DNA of 64,000 nucleotides, from contig NZ_JACHEH010000002.1 of NCBI RefSeq assembly GCF_014201415.1, positions 124,001 through 188,000 of the forward strand. The letters are read 5' to 3'. A program made the translations under genes and the position numbers. The DNA is from Chelatococcus composti. Lineage in GTDB: Bacteria > Pseudomonadota > Alphaproteobacteria > Rhizobiales > Beijerinckiaceae. This document shows, piece after piece, positions 1 to 8,469 of the stretch. How positions within the stretch are numbered: position 1 is the first letter of the stretch; every line of letters begins with the position of its first letter. Below the pieces are notes generated by a model. It saw only the letters and a list, made by a program, of their open reading frames with translations, ran no database searches and was not told the DNA's origin.

Positions 1-2
1 CC

Positions 3-278
3 GCGGCCTCCCGTTCCTCCCACGCGGCGGTAACTGACGCGCCCGTGTCGTCCTCACCGCCCCCCGAGGGCGGCACGGGCGCGGACTTTCCCGGAGACCA
101 ACCGGCCACCGAGGTCGACAAGCTGCTGGAGGAAGCACGGCAGGTCGCGATGTCCGGCACGGTGCAGCTCCGGGCCTTCTGGAAGGCGCTCGACGAGCGC
201 CGCCGGAAGCTGCTCGAGCCGCACGTCCAGAAGCTCAAGGAGGCCGCCGCCTACGCCGACCAGACCGGCGGCGCATGA
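3..278 (+). CDS. C-terminal part of a phage-like protein (cut by window edge)
   Basis: The frame is open to the left edge of the window, so this is the tail of a larger gene; the GTG at 45 is only an internal candidate start. The last 60 residues are charged and helical (a VDKLLEEARQ stretch, then LRAFWKAL, then LKEAAAYAD). From memory this pattern resembles the C-terminal tail of phage recombination (RecT-like) or related phage proteins, but the catalytic part lies outside the window and I cannot confirm it. It precedes a nuclease and an integrase on the same strand, which fits a mobile-element origin. The function is not established. Confidence 0.55.
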   Translation, partial: AASRSSHAAVTDAPVSSSPPPEGGTGADFPGDQPATEVDKLLEEARQVAMSGTVQLRAFWKALDERRRKLLEPHVQKLKEAAAYADQTGGA

Positions 279-377
279 CGCGGCCGCTCACTAAGCCGAC
301 CGGCCGGTGAGGAGATCGACGAGTTGCGTGGATAGACCCTAGCCTGCTGGTGATCCCGGTAACAAGGAACCCGGCCC

Positions 378-845
378 ATGTTGATGCGCACACCAAGCTA
401 CCACCTGCCGCCCACAGGACCGCAACGCTTCCGCCGGCGTGCCGCCTGGCTTCTCGGCGGCATGTTCTTTCTCTCTCTCGTCATCTACGCGGCCCTGACC
501 GTCGCCCACGCAACCGAGGGACCGATTGTCGCCGTCGACGGCGATACGATCTACGTCGGCGAGGAGAAGGTGCGCATCATCGGCATGGACGCACCGGAAA
601 CGTACCAGGCCCGCTGCGAGAGCGAGCGGCTACGCGGGCACCGCGCCACGGCCCATCTGCGGAGCCTTCTGGCATCCGGCGCCGTCACCCTCCGCCGACA
701 GGGGCGTGATCGCTATGGCCGCACGCTGGCACACGTCTACGTGGACGGCCGCGACGTGGCTCGACTGATGATCGAGGCGGGGCACGCCGTGCCTTACCAC
801 TGCCCCGGCGGGCGGTGCCCGAGGCGCATCGATTGGTGCTCGTAA
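378..845 (+). CDS. membrane-anchored thermonuclease (SNase-like)
   Basis: A 155-residue staphylococcal-nuclease-fold protein. Residues 22-44 form a membrane anchor or uncleaved signal after a basic N-terminus, so the nuclease domain (about 48-155) should face the periplasm. Active-site positions of the family are visible: D54 and D56 in VDGDT, R66, D71 and E74 in the VRIIGMDAPET strand, and R115 in YGRTLA. The family cleaves DNA and RNA in a calcium-dependent way. The domain is short but ends in the Cys-rich RCPRRIDWC tail common in alphaproteobacterial versions. It sits among mobile-element genes about 1 kb upstream of an integrase, so it may be element cargo. I see no strong ribosome-binding site. 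Confidence 0.85.
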   Translation: MLMRTPSYHLPPTGPQRFRRRAAWLLGGMFFLSLVIYAALTVAHATEGPIVAVDGDTIYVGEEKVRIIGMDAPETYQARCESERLRGHRATAHLRSLLASGAVTLRRQGRDRYGRTLAHVYVDGRDVARLMIEAGHAVPYHCPGGRCPRRIDWCS

Positions 846-878
846 ACACCAGTGCGCAGGAGCATCGGAGGCAGAACG

Positions 879-1190
879 ATGACCGCCCAGGATTCGCTCC
901 CCCTATGGCCGGACGCTGATGAACGGCTGGCGAGCGCGCGACAGGCGGCGGCCGCACTGCTCGACATGGTCGGCTTCGCCGACGCCCCAGGCGACAGCGA
1001 GCTCCATCGGCAGGGCAGTGCTCTCCTCGACATGCTGTCGAGCCCGGCTGCGCCCATCCCCGCCGCGCCTTGGACGTTCGGCAGGCCGCCACCGAAGAAG
1101 GAAAAACAGCGGCGCGGCAGGCGACCGAAACGGGCACCGGATCTTTTCGCGAGGAGAAGGGATGACCAGACGCAAAATCAGAACCCTTGA
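879..1190 (+). CDS. hypothetical protein, mobile-element gene
   Basis: A 103-residue protein I do not recognise. The N-terminal half is acidic and helical (residues 1-50). The C-terminal third is very basic (KKEKQRRGRRPKR near residues 77-89), suggesting nucleic-acid contact, but no known domain is visible. The ATG at 879 is chosen over an upstream in-frame start because a purine-rich site (tcggaggc) sits just before it. Its 3' end overlaps the next gene by 29 bases, so the two are probably translationally coupled as part of the integrase-side gene group. Confidence 0.55.
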   Translation: MTAQDSLPLWPDADERLASARQAAAALLDMVGFADAPGDSELHRQGSALLDMLSSPAAPIPAAPWTFGRPPPKKEKQRRGRRPKRAPDLFARRRDDQTQNQNP

Positions 1191-1470
1191 TGAGCTGCCG
1201 CTCTTCGCGACGGATCGCGAGATCGCCGAGGCCGTCGTCGGACCAGAGCGGGCGAAGCAGTACCTGCTTTCGATCAAGCTGCTCGAGAAACTGCCCGGCT
1301 TCCCGCCGCACGACCCAGCCCACGGCGGCCGCTACGTTCCGGCCGTCAAAGCTTTCTACGACGTGCGCAGCGGCCTTTCCCCGGCTACGCTGACGCGTCC
1401 GGCAGGTCAGGAGAACCCCGCAGGATGGAACGCCCCCCGCGCCCCAAGATCAAAGATGCGCCCGGCCTGA
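1162..1470 (+). CDS. small protein upstream of integrase (possible excisionase-like)
   Basis: A 102-residue protein with a good ribosome-binding site (aggagaagg) directly before its ATG. The central part (FATDREIAEAV, then AKQYLLSIKLLEKLPGFPP, then RYVPAVKAFYD) looks like a small helix-turn-helix or winged-helix fold of the kind that reads an element end. It overlaps the previous gene by 29 bases and the integrase by 46 bases, the arrangement often seen for recombination directionality factors. The excisionase role is inferred from size and position, not from a motif. It could equally be a plain DNA-binding accessory protein. Confidence 0.55.
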   Translation: MTRRKIRTLDELPLFATDREIAEAVVGPERAKQYLLSIKLLEKLPGFPPHDPAHGGRYVPAVKAFYDVRSGLSPATLTRPAGQENPAGWNAPRAPRSKMRPA

Positions 1471-2660
1471 AATGGCGCTGGCGCGCCCGCTCCGGTCGCT
1501 GGGTGCCTTACTGGGTGCCCCGCGACGATGCTGTCAAGCGCGGCTATCCCAGCGGCACCGTCAGTCTTGACAGCCTCTGGGACGGCACCGAGGCCAGCGC
1601 CATCGTCATCGCCTCCCGCTGCAAGCAGCTCCAGACGACGATGCTTCACTGGCTCGCCGGCGACCGCCTCAACAGCCTGGCATTCGACGGCACAATCGGA
1701 TCAGCGCTCGACCTATACGAGCGGCACCCCGATAGCCCGTTCCACAAGCTCAAACCTGGTTCACGACACCCGTATTCGGTCTACCTCAGGAGGCTCCGTA
1801 GCCACATCGGCGAGGCGAGCGTCGCCATGACCTCCGGGCCGGACGTGATGCGCTGGTGGAAGGTGTGGACGGACGGAGGCCGGAAGCTCGCCGCCGGCTC
1901 ATTCGCCGTCGCCGTCTTGAAGGAAGCGATGAAGTTCGGAGCCCTGTGCCGGTATGAGCCATGCCGTGATCTGCTGTTCATCCTGCGCGAGCTGTCATTT
2001 CCCAAGCCCGCGCCACGCGACAAGGTGATGACGGCAGAGCACGTCGAAGCGGTTCGCGCGGCGGCCCATGCCAACGGCAACCCGTCCCGCGCGCTCGCCT
2101 ATGCCTTCCAGTTCGAGACCGCCCTGCGCCAGTGGGATGTCATCGGGCAATGGTATCCACTCGACTACCCCATCACGTCCGATGTGATCGGGCCGCGAGG
2201 CAAGTGGCACGGCCTGCGCTGGTCGAACATCGACGAGCACATGATCCTGCGGTTCCGGCCGAGCAAAACAGACGCCACCACCGGGGCCGAGGTGGTCATC
2301 GACCTCAAGCTGTGTCCCATGGTGCTCGAGGAGATCGCCAGAGTGCCGCCCGAGAAGCGCGTCGGGCCCGTCGTCGTTTACGAGCGCACACGACTGCCCT
2401 ACACCCAGAGCGAATTCTGGTATGGCTGGCGCAAGGACCGGAAGGGCACAGGCATAGGCCCCGATGTCTGGAGCCGCGACCTTCGGGCTTCGGCCGTCAC
2501 GGAGGCGACCAGAGCCGGCAGCAACCTCGACGACGCCGCGAAGGTCGCCGGCCACTCGACGAAGCGCACAACGGCAAAGGTCTATGACCGCGCCAGACTG
2601 GAGGCCGCCAGACGGTTCCAAGAGGCCCGTCTCACCGGGCGGCACAAGTCAGGAACGTAA
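1425..2660 (+). CDS. tyrosine recombinase / phage integrase
   Basis: A 411-residue site-specific recombinase that should integrate and excise the element whose end lies at the left of the window. The N-terminal half (to about 200) holds arm- and core-binding helices; the catalytic domain runs from about 205 to 395. Catalytic positions seen are R235 in FETALRQWD, R354 in RDLRASAV, H377 in GHSTKR and the nucleophile Y387 in KVYDR. The usual first His of the HxxR box is Arg (R351), a variant I recall from alphaproteobacterial phage integrases. Its start lies inside the preceding small gene. No tRNA follows it; the integration site is probably in the repeats just downstream. Confidence 0.9.
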   Translation: MERPPRPKIKDAPGLKWRWRARSGRWVPYWVPRDDAVKRGYPSGTVSLDSLWDGTEASAIVIASRCKQLQTTMLHWLAGDRLNSLAFDGTIGSALDLYERHPDSPFHKLKPGSRHPYSVYLRRLRSHIGEASVAMTSGPDVMRWWKVWTDGGRKLAAGSFAVAVLKEAMKFGALCRYEPCRDLLFILRELSFPKPAPRDKVMTAEHVEAVRAAAHANGNPSRALAYAFQFETALRQWDVIGQWYPLDYPITSDVIGPRGKWHGLRWSNIDEHMILRFRPSKTDATTGAEVVIDLKLCPMVLEEIARVPPEKRVGPVVVYERTRLPYTQSEFWYGWRKDRKGTGIGPDVWSRDLRASAVTEATRAGSNLDDAAKVAGHSTKRTTAKVYDRARLEAARRFQEARLTGRHKSGT

Positions 2661-2710
2661 TGGGGAACGTGGGGAACGCCTTCCCGCTGGACCGCTTGGA
2701 ATTTCAGCGG
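2661..2710. repeat. repeats at the integrase-side junction (candidate attachment region)
   Basis: Immediately after the integrase stop there are two adjacent copies of TGGGGAACG (2661-2669 and 2670-2678) and then an imperfect palindrome CCGCT-N9-AGCGG at 2692-2710. Integrase genes usually lie next to their attachment site, so this is the best place to look for it. The other end of the element is outside the window, so no matching direct repeat can be shown. Confidence 0.35.
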
Positions 2711-2718
2711 TACATGAT

Positions 2719-2744
2719 CCGTTAATGTTAACGGGATGTTTACC
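2719..2744 (+). promoter_or_regulatory. perfect palindrome with a CtrA-like site before the PodJ-like gene
   Basis: CCGTTAA-TG-TTAACGG (2719-2734) is a perfect inverted repeat. It runs into TTAA-N7-TTTACC (2728-2744), which is one base off the alphaproteobacterial CtrA recognition pattern TTAA-N7-TTAA(C). It lies about 70 bases before the start of the large polar-protein-like gene. Control by a cell-cycle regulator is an inference from the pattern and the target. Confidence 0.4.
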
Positions 2745-2814
2745 ATAATCAGCAGAATTTGACCCACCGGCAGGATTGCGCAGGACGTGCCTGCGGCAGC
2801 GCAGTGGGATCACC

Positions 2815-5800
2815 ATGGCACAGACCGCCCCCTGGAGTGTGAAGGGCATCGACCCGCAGGCGCGGGATGCAGCCAAGGAGGCGGCGCGCAAGGCGGGAAT
2901 GACGCTCGGCGCATGGCTCAGCAACGTCATCGCCGACCAGGCAGCGGAGGGCCACACGGCCCCGGCCGCGCCGGAGCGTGATTCGCTCGCCGAAGTCAGC
3001 GCGCGCCTCGAACGGTTTGCCCGCGAGCACACGCAGACCGCCATCCCGCCGCGCCACAACAGCGCCGACGACATGCCGAGCCTCGACGAGATCGTCGCGC
3101 GCGTCAGCGAGCGCAGCCTCGCCGAGACACGCGCCGCCGCGGCCCGCACGGCAAGCGCGCTCGATGCCGTCGCCCGCTGGATGGAGCGCACTGAATCCCA
3201 GATGGAGCAGAGCACGCGCGCGATGGCCGAGCGGCAGGACGAGACCGCCGTCGCCATCGGCAAGGCGCTGCTCGCCATCGGCCGGCGGCTCGACGAGATC
3301 GAGCGGCACCTCTCCACCGACAAGGCTCCCGCCGCCGTCTCGCGCTGGCACGAGGACGCGGACGCGCTGCGCAATGCGCTCGACGATGTCGGGGAGCGGC
3401 TCGAGGCCGTGGCCAGGGCCGGACAGACGGCCGGTGAGCCGGCATCCTTCGGCACGCTCGTCTCGGAGGAGCAGGCCGCCCGCCGTCGGCTCGAGGTGGC
3501 CATTGCCGAGATCCGCCGCCGCCAGCGCGAACTCGACGACGGTCCGTCGCTCGGCGAGCGCTTCGCCGCCATGAGCCGCCGGCTCGAGGAGCGCCCGCGT
3601 CGCAGCCCCGCGCCCGCGACGCGCGGGACGGCACCCGCCCGGTCGGGCGCCGACGAGGCCATCGTCGCGCGTCTGGAGACCCTGTCGCGCAAGATCGACG
3701 AGGCGCTGCGCCCAGTGGCGGAAATGCCGATCGGCGACGTCCTCGCCCGTCTCGATCGCCTCGACGAGCGTCTGGAGCGCCCCGCGCCGGATCTCGCGCG
3801 CATCGAAAGCATGATCCATGCACTGACGGCGCGCATCGAGGAGATACGCACCGCCGAGATGGACACCACCGGGCTCGATGCCCTGGAACGGCAGATCGGC
3901 CAGCTCGCGGCCCGGATCGATGCGGCCCAGGCCACGCCGGCTGCGGCCGACCGAGAGCAGATCGAGCAGGGCATGGCCTCGCTCGAGCGGACGATGGCCG
4001 ACCTCCTCGCCGACATGCGCCGCCAGCTGCGCGAGGAGATGCGCGAGCTGCAGGACGGCACGGCTGCGGCCATCGAGCAGGCGGCCCAGCGTGCGGCCGA
4101 GGCGGCCCGCAACGCCCTGCCCGAGGCCTACGAGGCAGTGCCGGCCGAGATCGGCCAGCTCAAGCGTGATCTCGCCGAGCTGAGAACGACCCAGGCCACC
4201 AGCGACCTGCGGACCCAGGACACGCTGGAAGCCGTGCATGAGACGCTGGAGCGGATCGTGGACCGGCTCGCCCAGCTCGAGGAGGACATGCTCGAGGGGC
4301 GCCCCGCCCCCGCCGCCGCAGCGCCATCCGAGGACGAGCCGGAGGAGTCGGCCGCCTTCGAGGACCTACGCGCCAGCCTCGATGCCCTGCTCAGGGCCAA
4401 CGAGCCCTCTCGCAGCCGCATCGACGAGGCCGTCCCGCCGGCACGCCCCGCGGAGGCCGACGCGCCCGCGCCCGTCGTCCGGCAAGCGGCCGAGCCCGTG
4501 CCGCCCGCCGAGGGCGAGGCGAAGCCGGCCGCGCCGGCCTTCGAGGAGGCTCCCGCCGCGACGGTCAAGGCGAGCTTCATCGCTGCCGCCCGGCGAGCGG
4601 CGCAGGCGGCAGCGGCCGAGACGGCCGCCACCCTGCCGGACGCGGCCGCACAGCCCACGGCGGGCGAAGCCCCGGCCAAGACCGCCGAGGACCCGGTCCG
4701 CGCACTGAGGGCCGAGCCGCGGCCGACGGCGGCGACCCGACGCAAGGCCGGCGCCTCGCCGGTGGCACGGCTGAGGGACGGCGTTGCCGCCCGGCGCAAG
4801 TCGCTGCTGATCGGCCTGGCAGCCATCGTCATCGCCGTCGGCGCCGCGCAGGTGCTGAGCGGCCTCGCCGGCAAGTCGCCTTCCACGGGGGAGACCGAGC
4901 CGGCTGCCCACGACACCGTCGCCCCCGCGACGCGGGAGGAAGCGGCAGCGCCTTCGGCCCCACCCGCCGAGGCCGCAGCCGAAACGGCGGACCTGTTCAA
5001 TCCCTTCGCCGCTACCCCCCTCCCGCTCGACAATGATCCGCCGACGACCGGCTCGATCCCGTCCTCACCGCCGGCCCCGGCGGTTCCGGACAGTCCCCCG
5101 GCGGCCCCCGAGCCGGAACGGGATTCGCAGGTTAAGGAAAGCCTGCACACCCCCCTATTCATCCCGCCGACCTACGTCGCCGACCTGCCGGCGGAGGGTC
5201 TGCCCGCACCGCTGCGCAAGGCCGCCGCTGCCGGCGATGCTGCCGCCGTCTACGAGGTCGCGAGTCGCCTCGCCGAAGCCCGTGGCGTGCCCCGCGACAT
5301 GGCCAGGGCTGCACGCCTGTTCGAGGCGGCAGCGACGGGCGGCCTCGTGCCGGCGCAGTACCGCATCGCCAGCCACTACGAGAAGGGCATCGGCGTCACC
5401 CGCGACGTTGCTACGGCGCGCATGTGGTACGAGAAGGCCGCCGAAGCCGGCAATGCCAAGGCCATGCATAACCTCGGTGTCCTCTATGCCGAGGGCATCA
5501 CCGGCAAGCCGGACTACGAGACGGCCATAAAGTGGTTCCGCAAGGCAGCCGAGCTCGGCGTGCGCGACAGCCAGTTCAACCTCGCCGTGCTGCTGGCGCG
5601 CGGCCTCGGCACCGAGCGTGACCTCGTTGCCACCTATACCTGGCTGTCGGTGCTCGCCCGCGACGGCGACAAGGATGCGGCCGCCAAACGCGACGAGATG
5701 GCCCGCAGCCTGACGGCGAGCGAACTGGCCGTCGGCAAGGAGGCGGTCGCCCGCTGGAAGCCCAAGATGCAGGACCCGGCCGCCAACGAGGTGCCCACGG

Positions 5801-5874
5801 GCGGCTGGGAAGAAAGCGCCAGCGCGCCCGCGCCGGCACCGCAACAGCCGTCCGGCAAGGTCTCGCGCCTGTGA
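2815..5874 (+). CDS. PodJ-like polar localisation protein with Sel1 repeats
   Basis: A 1019-residue protein. The first 35 residues carry the PWSVKGIDPQARDAAK motif typical of rhizobial PodJ/Sel1 proteins. Residues about 60-500 are long charged coiled coil, 500-650 are Pro/Ala-rich, one membrane segment lies near 661-685, then a Pro-rich linker and about four Sel1/TPR-type repeats at 805-960 (for example WYEKAAEAGNAKAMHNLG). The expected topology is a cytoplasmic coiled coil and periplasmic Sel1 repeats, as in Caulobacter PodJ, which marks a cell pole and organises division and polar growth factors. The ATG at 2815 is chosen because the family motif starts there; an upstream in-frame start at 2776 adds unrelated residues. 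It is not part of the mobile element, to judge by family and base use. Confidence 0.8.
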   Translation: MAQTAPWSVKGIDPQARDAAKEAARKAGMTLGAWLSNVIADQAAEGHTAPAAPERDSLAEVSARLERFAREHTQTAIPPRHNSADDMPSLDEIVARVSERSLAETRAAAARTASALDAVARWMERTESQMEQSTRAMAERQDETAVAIGKALLAIGRRLDEIERHLSTDKAPAAVSRWHEDADALRNALDDVGERLEAVARAGQTAGEPASFGTLVSEEQAARRRLEVAIAEIRRRQRELDDGPSLGERFAAMSRRLEERPRRSPAPATRGTAPARSGADEAIVARLETLSRKIDEALRPVAEMPIGDVLARLDRLDERLERPAPDLARIESMIHALTARIEEIRTAEMDTTGLDALERQIGQLAARIDAAQATPAAADREQIEQGMASLERTMADLLADMRRQLREEMRELQDGTAAAIEQAAQRAAEAARNALPEAYEAVPAEIGQLKRDLAELRTTQATSDLRTQDTLEAVHETLERIVDRLAQLEEDMLEGRPAPAAAAPSEDEPEESAAFEDLRASLDALLRANEPSRSRIDEAVPPARPAEADAPAPVVRQAAEPVPPAEGEAKPAAPAFEEAPAATVKASFIAAARRAAQAAAAETAATLPDAAAQPTAGEAPAKTAEDPVRALRAEPRPTAATRRKAGASPVARLRDGVAARRKSLLIGLAAIVIAVGAAQVLSGLAGKSPSTGETEPAAHDTVAPATREEAAAPSAPPAEAAAETADLFNPFAATPLPLDNDPPTTGSIPSSPPAPAVPDSPPAAPEPERDSQVKESLHTPLFIPPTYVADLPAEGLPAPLRKAAAAGDAAAVYEVASRLAEARGVPRDMARAARLFEAAATGGLVPAQYRIASHYEKGIGVTRDVATARMWYEKAAEAGNAKAMHNLGVLYAEGITGKPDYETAIKWFRKAAELGVRDSQFNLAVLLARGLGTERDLVATYTWLSVLARDGDKDAAAKRDEMARSLTASELAVGKEAVARWKPKMQDPAANEVPTGGWEESASAPAPAPQQPSGKVSRL

Positions 5875-6034
5875 GGGCGCCGCGCGGCAGCGGCGCGGCG
5901 CACGGCACAACGGCGCCCCTGTCATGCCTTGGTTTTGACCCCACGTTAAGGGACGCTCCCCTAGACTGACGCAGCAGCCGCGTGCCGACGGCCCGCGGCC
6001 GCTGTCGCATTCGACGAGCGCCGAGTCCCGTGCC

Positions 6035-6961
6035 GTGCACATCTACCTGCCCATCGCCGAAATGTCGGTCAACATGTTCACCCTCCTCGCCATGGGGGCG
6101 GCGGTAGGCTTCATCTCGGGCATGTTCGGCGTCGGCGGCGGGTTCCTGATGACGCCGCTCCTGATCTTTCTCGGCATTCCGCCGGCGATCGCGGTCGCCA
6201 CGCAGACGGCACAGATCACAGCCTCCTCCGTCACCGGCGCCCTCGGCTACTGGCGGCGCAAGGCGCTCGACTTCAAGCTGGGCGGCGTGCTGGTGGCGGG
6301 CGGCTTCGTCGGCACCCTGCTCGGCGTGTGGTTCTTCAATGTCATGAGCCGCCTCGGGCAGCTCGAGTTCATCATCGTCATCAGCTACGTGACGCTCTTC
6401 GGCATCATCGGCTCGCTGATGCTGGCCGAGAGCCTCAAGGCCATCTGGGCCACGCGCCGTGGCGTTGTACCGCGCTCGCGCCGCTCGGGCGAACATCCCT
6501 GGTATCTCGGCCTGCCGTGGAAGATGCGGTTTCACCGCTCGCAGCTCTACGGCAGCGTCATTCCCATCGTCACGCTCGCGATGCTCATCGGCTTCGCGGG
6601 TGCGGTGCTCGGCATCGGCGGCGGCTTCATCCTCGTTCCGGCGCTCATCTATCTCTTCCGCATCCCCGCCGCCGTGGTGGTCGGCACGTCACTGTTCCAG
6701 ATCCTCTTCACGATGATGGCGGCGACGCTGCTGCACGCCATCACCAACCAGTCGGTCGACGTGGTGCTGGCGATGCTGCTCATCATCGGCGGCGTCATGG
6801 GCGCGCAGTTCGGCGCCCGGGCGGGGCAGAACCTCAAGGGCGAATCGTTCCGCCTGCTGCTCGCCATCCTCGTCCTCGGCGTCGGCATCCGCTTCGCCAT
6901 CGACATCGTGGTGGAACCGCAGGATCCCTTCTCGCTCGTCACCGTGGGAGCACGGCCATGA
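6035..6961 (+). CDS. TauE/SafE family permease (sulfite/organosulfur exporter type)
   Basis: A 308-residue inner-membrane protein with about eight hydrophobic segments and the internal duplication of the TauE/SafE family: GMFGVGGGFLMTPLLIFLGI near 29-48 and GAVLGIGGGFILVPALIYLF near 190-210. The family exports anions such as sulfite, sulfoacetate or related sulfur compounds; the substrate here is unknown. The GTG start at 6035 gives the N-terminus MHIYLPIAEMSVN seen in close relatives. Its stop overlaps the next start by four bases (ATGA), so it is coupled to a TIGR02186 protein, a common pairing. Confidence 0.85.
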   Translation: MHIYLPIAEMSVNMFTLLAMGAAVGFISGMFGVGGGFLMTPLLIFLGIPPAIAVATQTAQITASSVTGALGYWRRKALDFKLGGVLVAGGFVGTLLGVWFFNVMSRLGQLEFIIVISYVTLFGIIGSLMLAESLKAIWATRRGVVPRSRRSGEHPWYLGLPWKMRFHRSQLYGSVIPIVTLAMLIGFAGAVLGIGGGFILVPALIYLFRIPAAVVVGTSLFQILFTMMAATLLHAITNQSVDVVLAMLLIIGGVMGAQFGARAGQNLKGESFRLLLAILVLGVGIRFAIDIVVEPQDPFSLVTVGARP

Positions 6962-7758
6962 CGGCGATGCGGCTCCCGCAGATGGCATCGTCCTGGCTGC
7001 TTGTCGGCGCGGCCGCCGCGCTCGCGGGGCTCCTCGCCTCGCTCGCCCCGGCTGCGGCGGAGACGCTCATCCTGTCCCTCTCGACGCACCGTGTCGCCAT
7101 CACCTCCACCTATACGGGCTCGTCCATCGTCGTCTTCGGCGCCATCGAGCGGGACGAGCGCACGGTTGCGCGGGCGGCGCCCTACGACATCGTCATCACC
7201 GTGCGCGGGCCGCGCCGCACCACGATCGTGCGCGAGAAGGAGAAGGTGGGGCCCCTCTGGCTCAACACGTCGCAGCGGCGCTTCGTGGACCTGCCGACCT
7301 ATCTCGCCGTCCTCTCCTCGCGGCCCATCGGCGAGATCGCCGGCGGGCCCTTCCTCACGCGCTACCGCCTGGGCCTCGCCATGCAGATCACGGCGCCGGG
7401 CATGGAACAGATCGTGAGCGAGGAGCCGTTCCGCGACGCGCTGCTCAGGCTCAAGAAGGAGCAGCGGCTATTCGCCGAGGATCCGCGCGGCGTCACCTTT
7501 CTCACGCCAACGATCTTTCGTGCGCCCATCACGCTGCCCGCCGTCGCCCCCACGGGCAACTACGACGTCGAGGTGGCGCTGTTCGTGGACGGCGCGCAGC
7601 TCGCCCGCCAGACCACCAACTTCGAGGTGGTGAAGACGGGTTTCGAGCAGGCAACGGTCACGCTCGCCCACGACCACGCCATCCTCTACGGCCTCGGCGT
7701 CGTCATCATGGCCGTCGTCTTCGGCTGGCTGGCGACAGTCATTTTCCGCCGGGACTGA
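6958..7758 (+). CDS. TIGR02186 family membrane-anchored protein
   Basis: A 266-residue protein with a signal peptide (residues 1-34, ending in PAAAE), a beta-rich periplasmic domain (about 35-235) and one C-terminal membrane helix (about 242-262) followed by FRRD. It matches what I recall of the alphaproteobacterial TIGR02186 family, which is nearly always next to a TauE/SafE permease. The start overlaps the permease stop by four bases. A role as periplasmic partner of the exporter is inferred from this coupling; no enzyme motif is visible. Confidence 0.8.
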   Translation: MTAMRLPQMASSWLLVGAAAALAGLLASLAPAAAETLILSLSTHRVAITSTYTGSSIVVFGAIERDERTVARAAPYDIVITVRGPRRTTIVREKEKVGPLWLNTSQRRFVDLPTYLAVLSSRPIGEIAGGPFLTRYRLGLAMQITAPGMEQIVSEEPFRDALLRLKKEQRLFAEDPRGVTFLTPTIFRAPITLPAVAPTGNYDVEVALFVDGAQLARQTTNFEVVKTGFEQATVTLAHDHAILYGLGVVIMAVVFGWLATVIFRRD

Positions 7759-7761
7759 CGC

Positions 7762-8469
7762 TCAGTCCGGCAGCAGCAGGGGCCAGCCGATGGCGTAGAG
7801 CCGCTGGCCCAGCACAAGCGCCGTCACGCCGTCGGGAAAGAGCGGCCGGAAGGCCGCGTCACGCAGGTTGAGCCCGCCCGTCAGCGCGCCAAGCGCCGGC
7901 ATGACGATGCGACGCGCCCCGGCAGCGAAGCAGCGCCGGCGCACGGAGCGGCCAGTGAGCCGGACCCTGGCAGCCGGATGCAGGTGGCCGACGATCTCCG
8001 CCGTGCCGTTGTCCCCGGGCGCGTGCCGCAGCACCACGTCGGCAAGGCGCAGCTCCGCCGCACGCTCCCCGCCGGCGGCGCGCGGCACCTCGGGGTCGTG
8101 GTTGCCCGTCACCCACAGCCAGTCGCGCCCGCTCTGCAGCGCCGCAAGCGCCTCGCGATCGCGCACCTCGAGGCGGGCATGGGCACCGGCATCGTGGAAG
8201 CTGTCGCCGAGCGCGACGACGGCGCGCGGCGCGTAGCGGGCGACGAGGCGCGCCACGACGGCAAGCGTGGCGCGCGTGTCGTATGGCGGCAGGAAAACGC
8301 CACGCCCCGCAAAGGAGGAGGCCTTCTCCAGGTGCAGGTCGGCGACGACGAGCATCCCCTCGTCCGGGATGAAGAGCGCGCCGGCAGGGTCGGCGACGAG
8401 ATCGAGGCGCCCGAGGCGCAGCACCTGCGCCTCGCCCGCCGGGATAGCCTCGCCACCCATCGCGTTCAC
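7762..8469 (-). CDS. pdeM: ligase-associated DNA-damage-response phosphoesterase PdeM
   Basis: A calcineurin-like metallophosphoesterase of about 235 residues. Metal-binding blocks are visible: VADLHLEK, GDSFHD, TGNHDPE and GHLHPA. Together with the neighbouring helicase, exonuclease and ATP-dependent ligase it forms the ligase-associated DNA-repair set; family members are phosphodiesterases or endonucleases acting on DNA. The GTG at 8469 is used because it forms a GTGA overlap with the helicase stop and has a GAGG box seven bases upstream; an ATG nine bases later (8460) is the alternative. It converges on the TIGR02186 gene with a three-base gap. Confidence 0.87.
   Translation of the reverse strand: MNAMGGEAIPAGEAQVLRLGRLDLVADPAGALFIPDEGMLVVADLHLEKASSFAGRGVFLPPYDTRATLAVVARLVARYAPRAVVALGDSFHDAGAHARLEVRDREALAALQSGRDWLWVTGNHDPEVPRAAGGERAAELRLADVVLRHAPGDNGTAEIVGHLHPAARVRLTGRSVRRRCFAAGARRIVMPALGALTGGLNLRDAAFRPLFPDGVTALVLGQRLYAIGWPLLLPD

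Noticed and set aside
2649-4239. Long minus-strand open frames opposite the PodJ-like gene
   Set aside because: They mirror the real gene's codon pattern in GC-rich DNA, have low-complexity Arg/Ser/Ala translations and no family motif.
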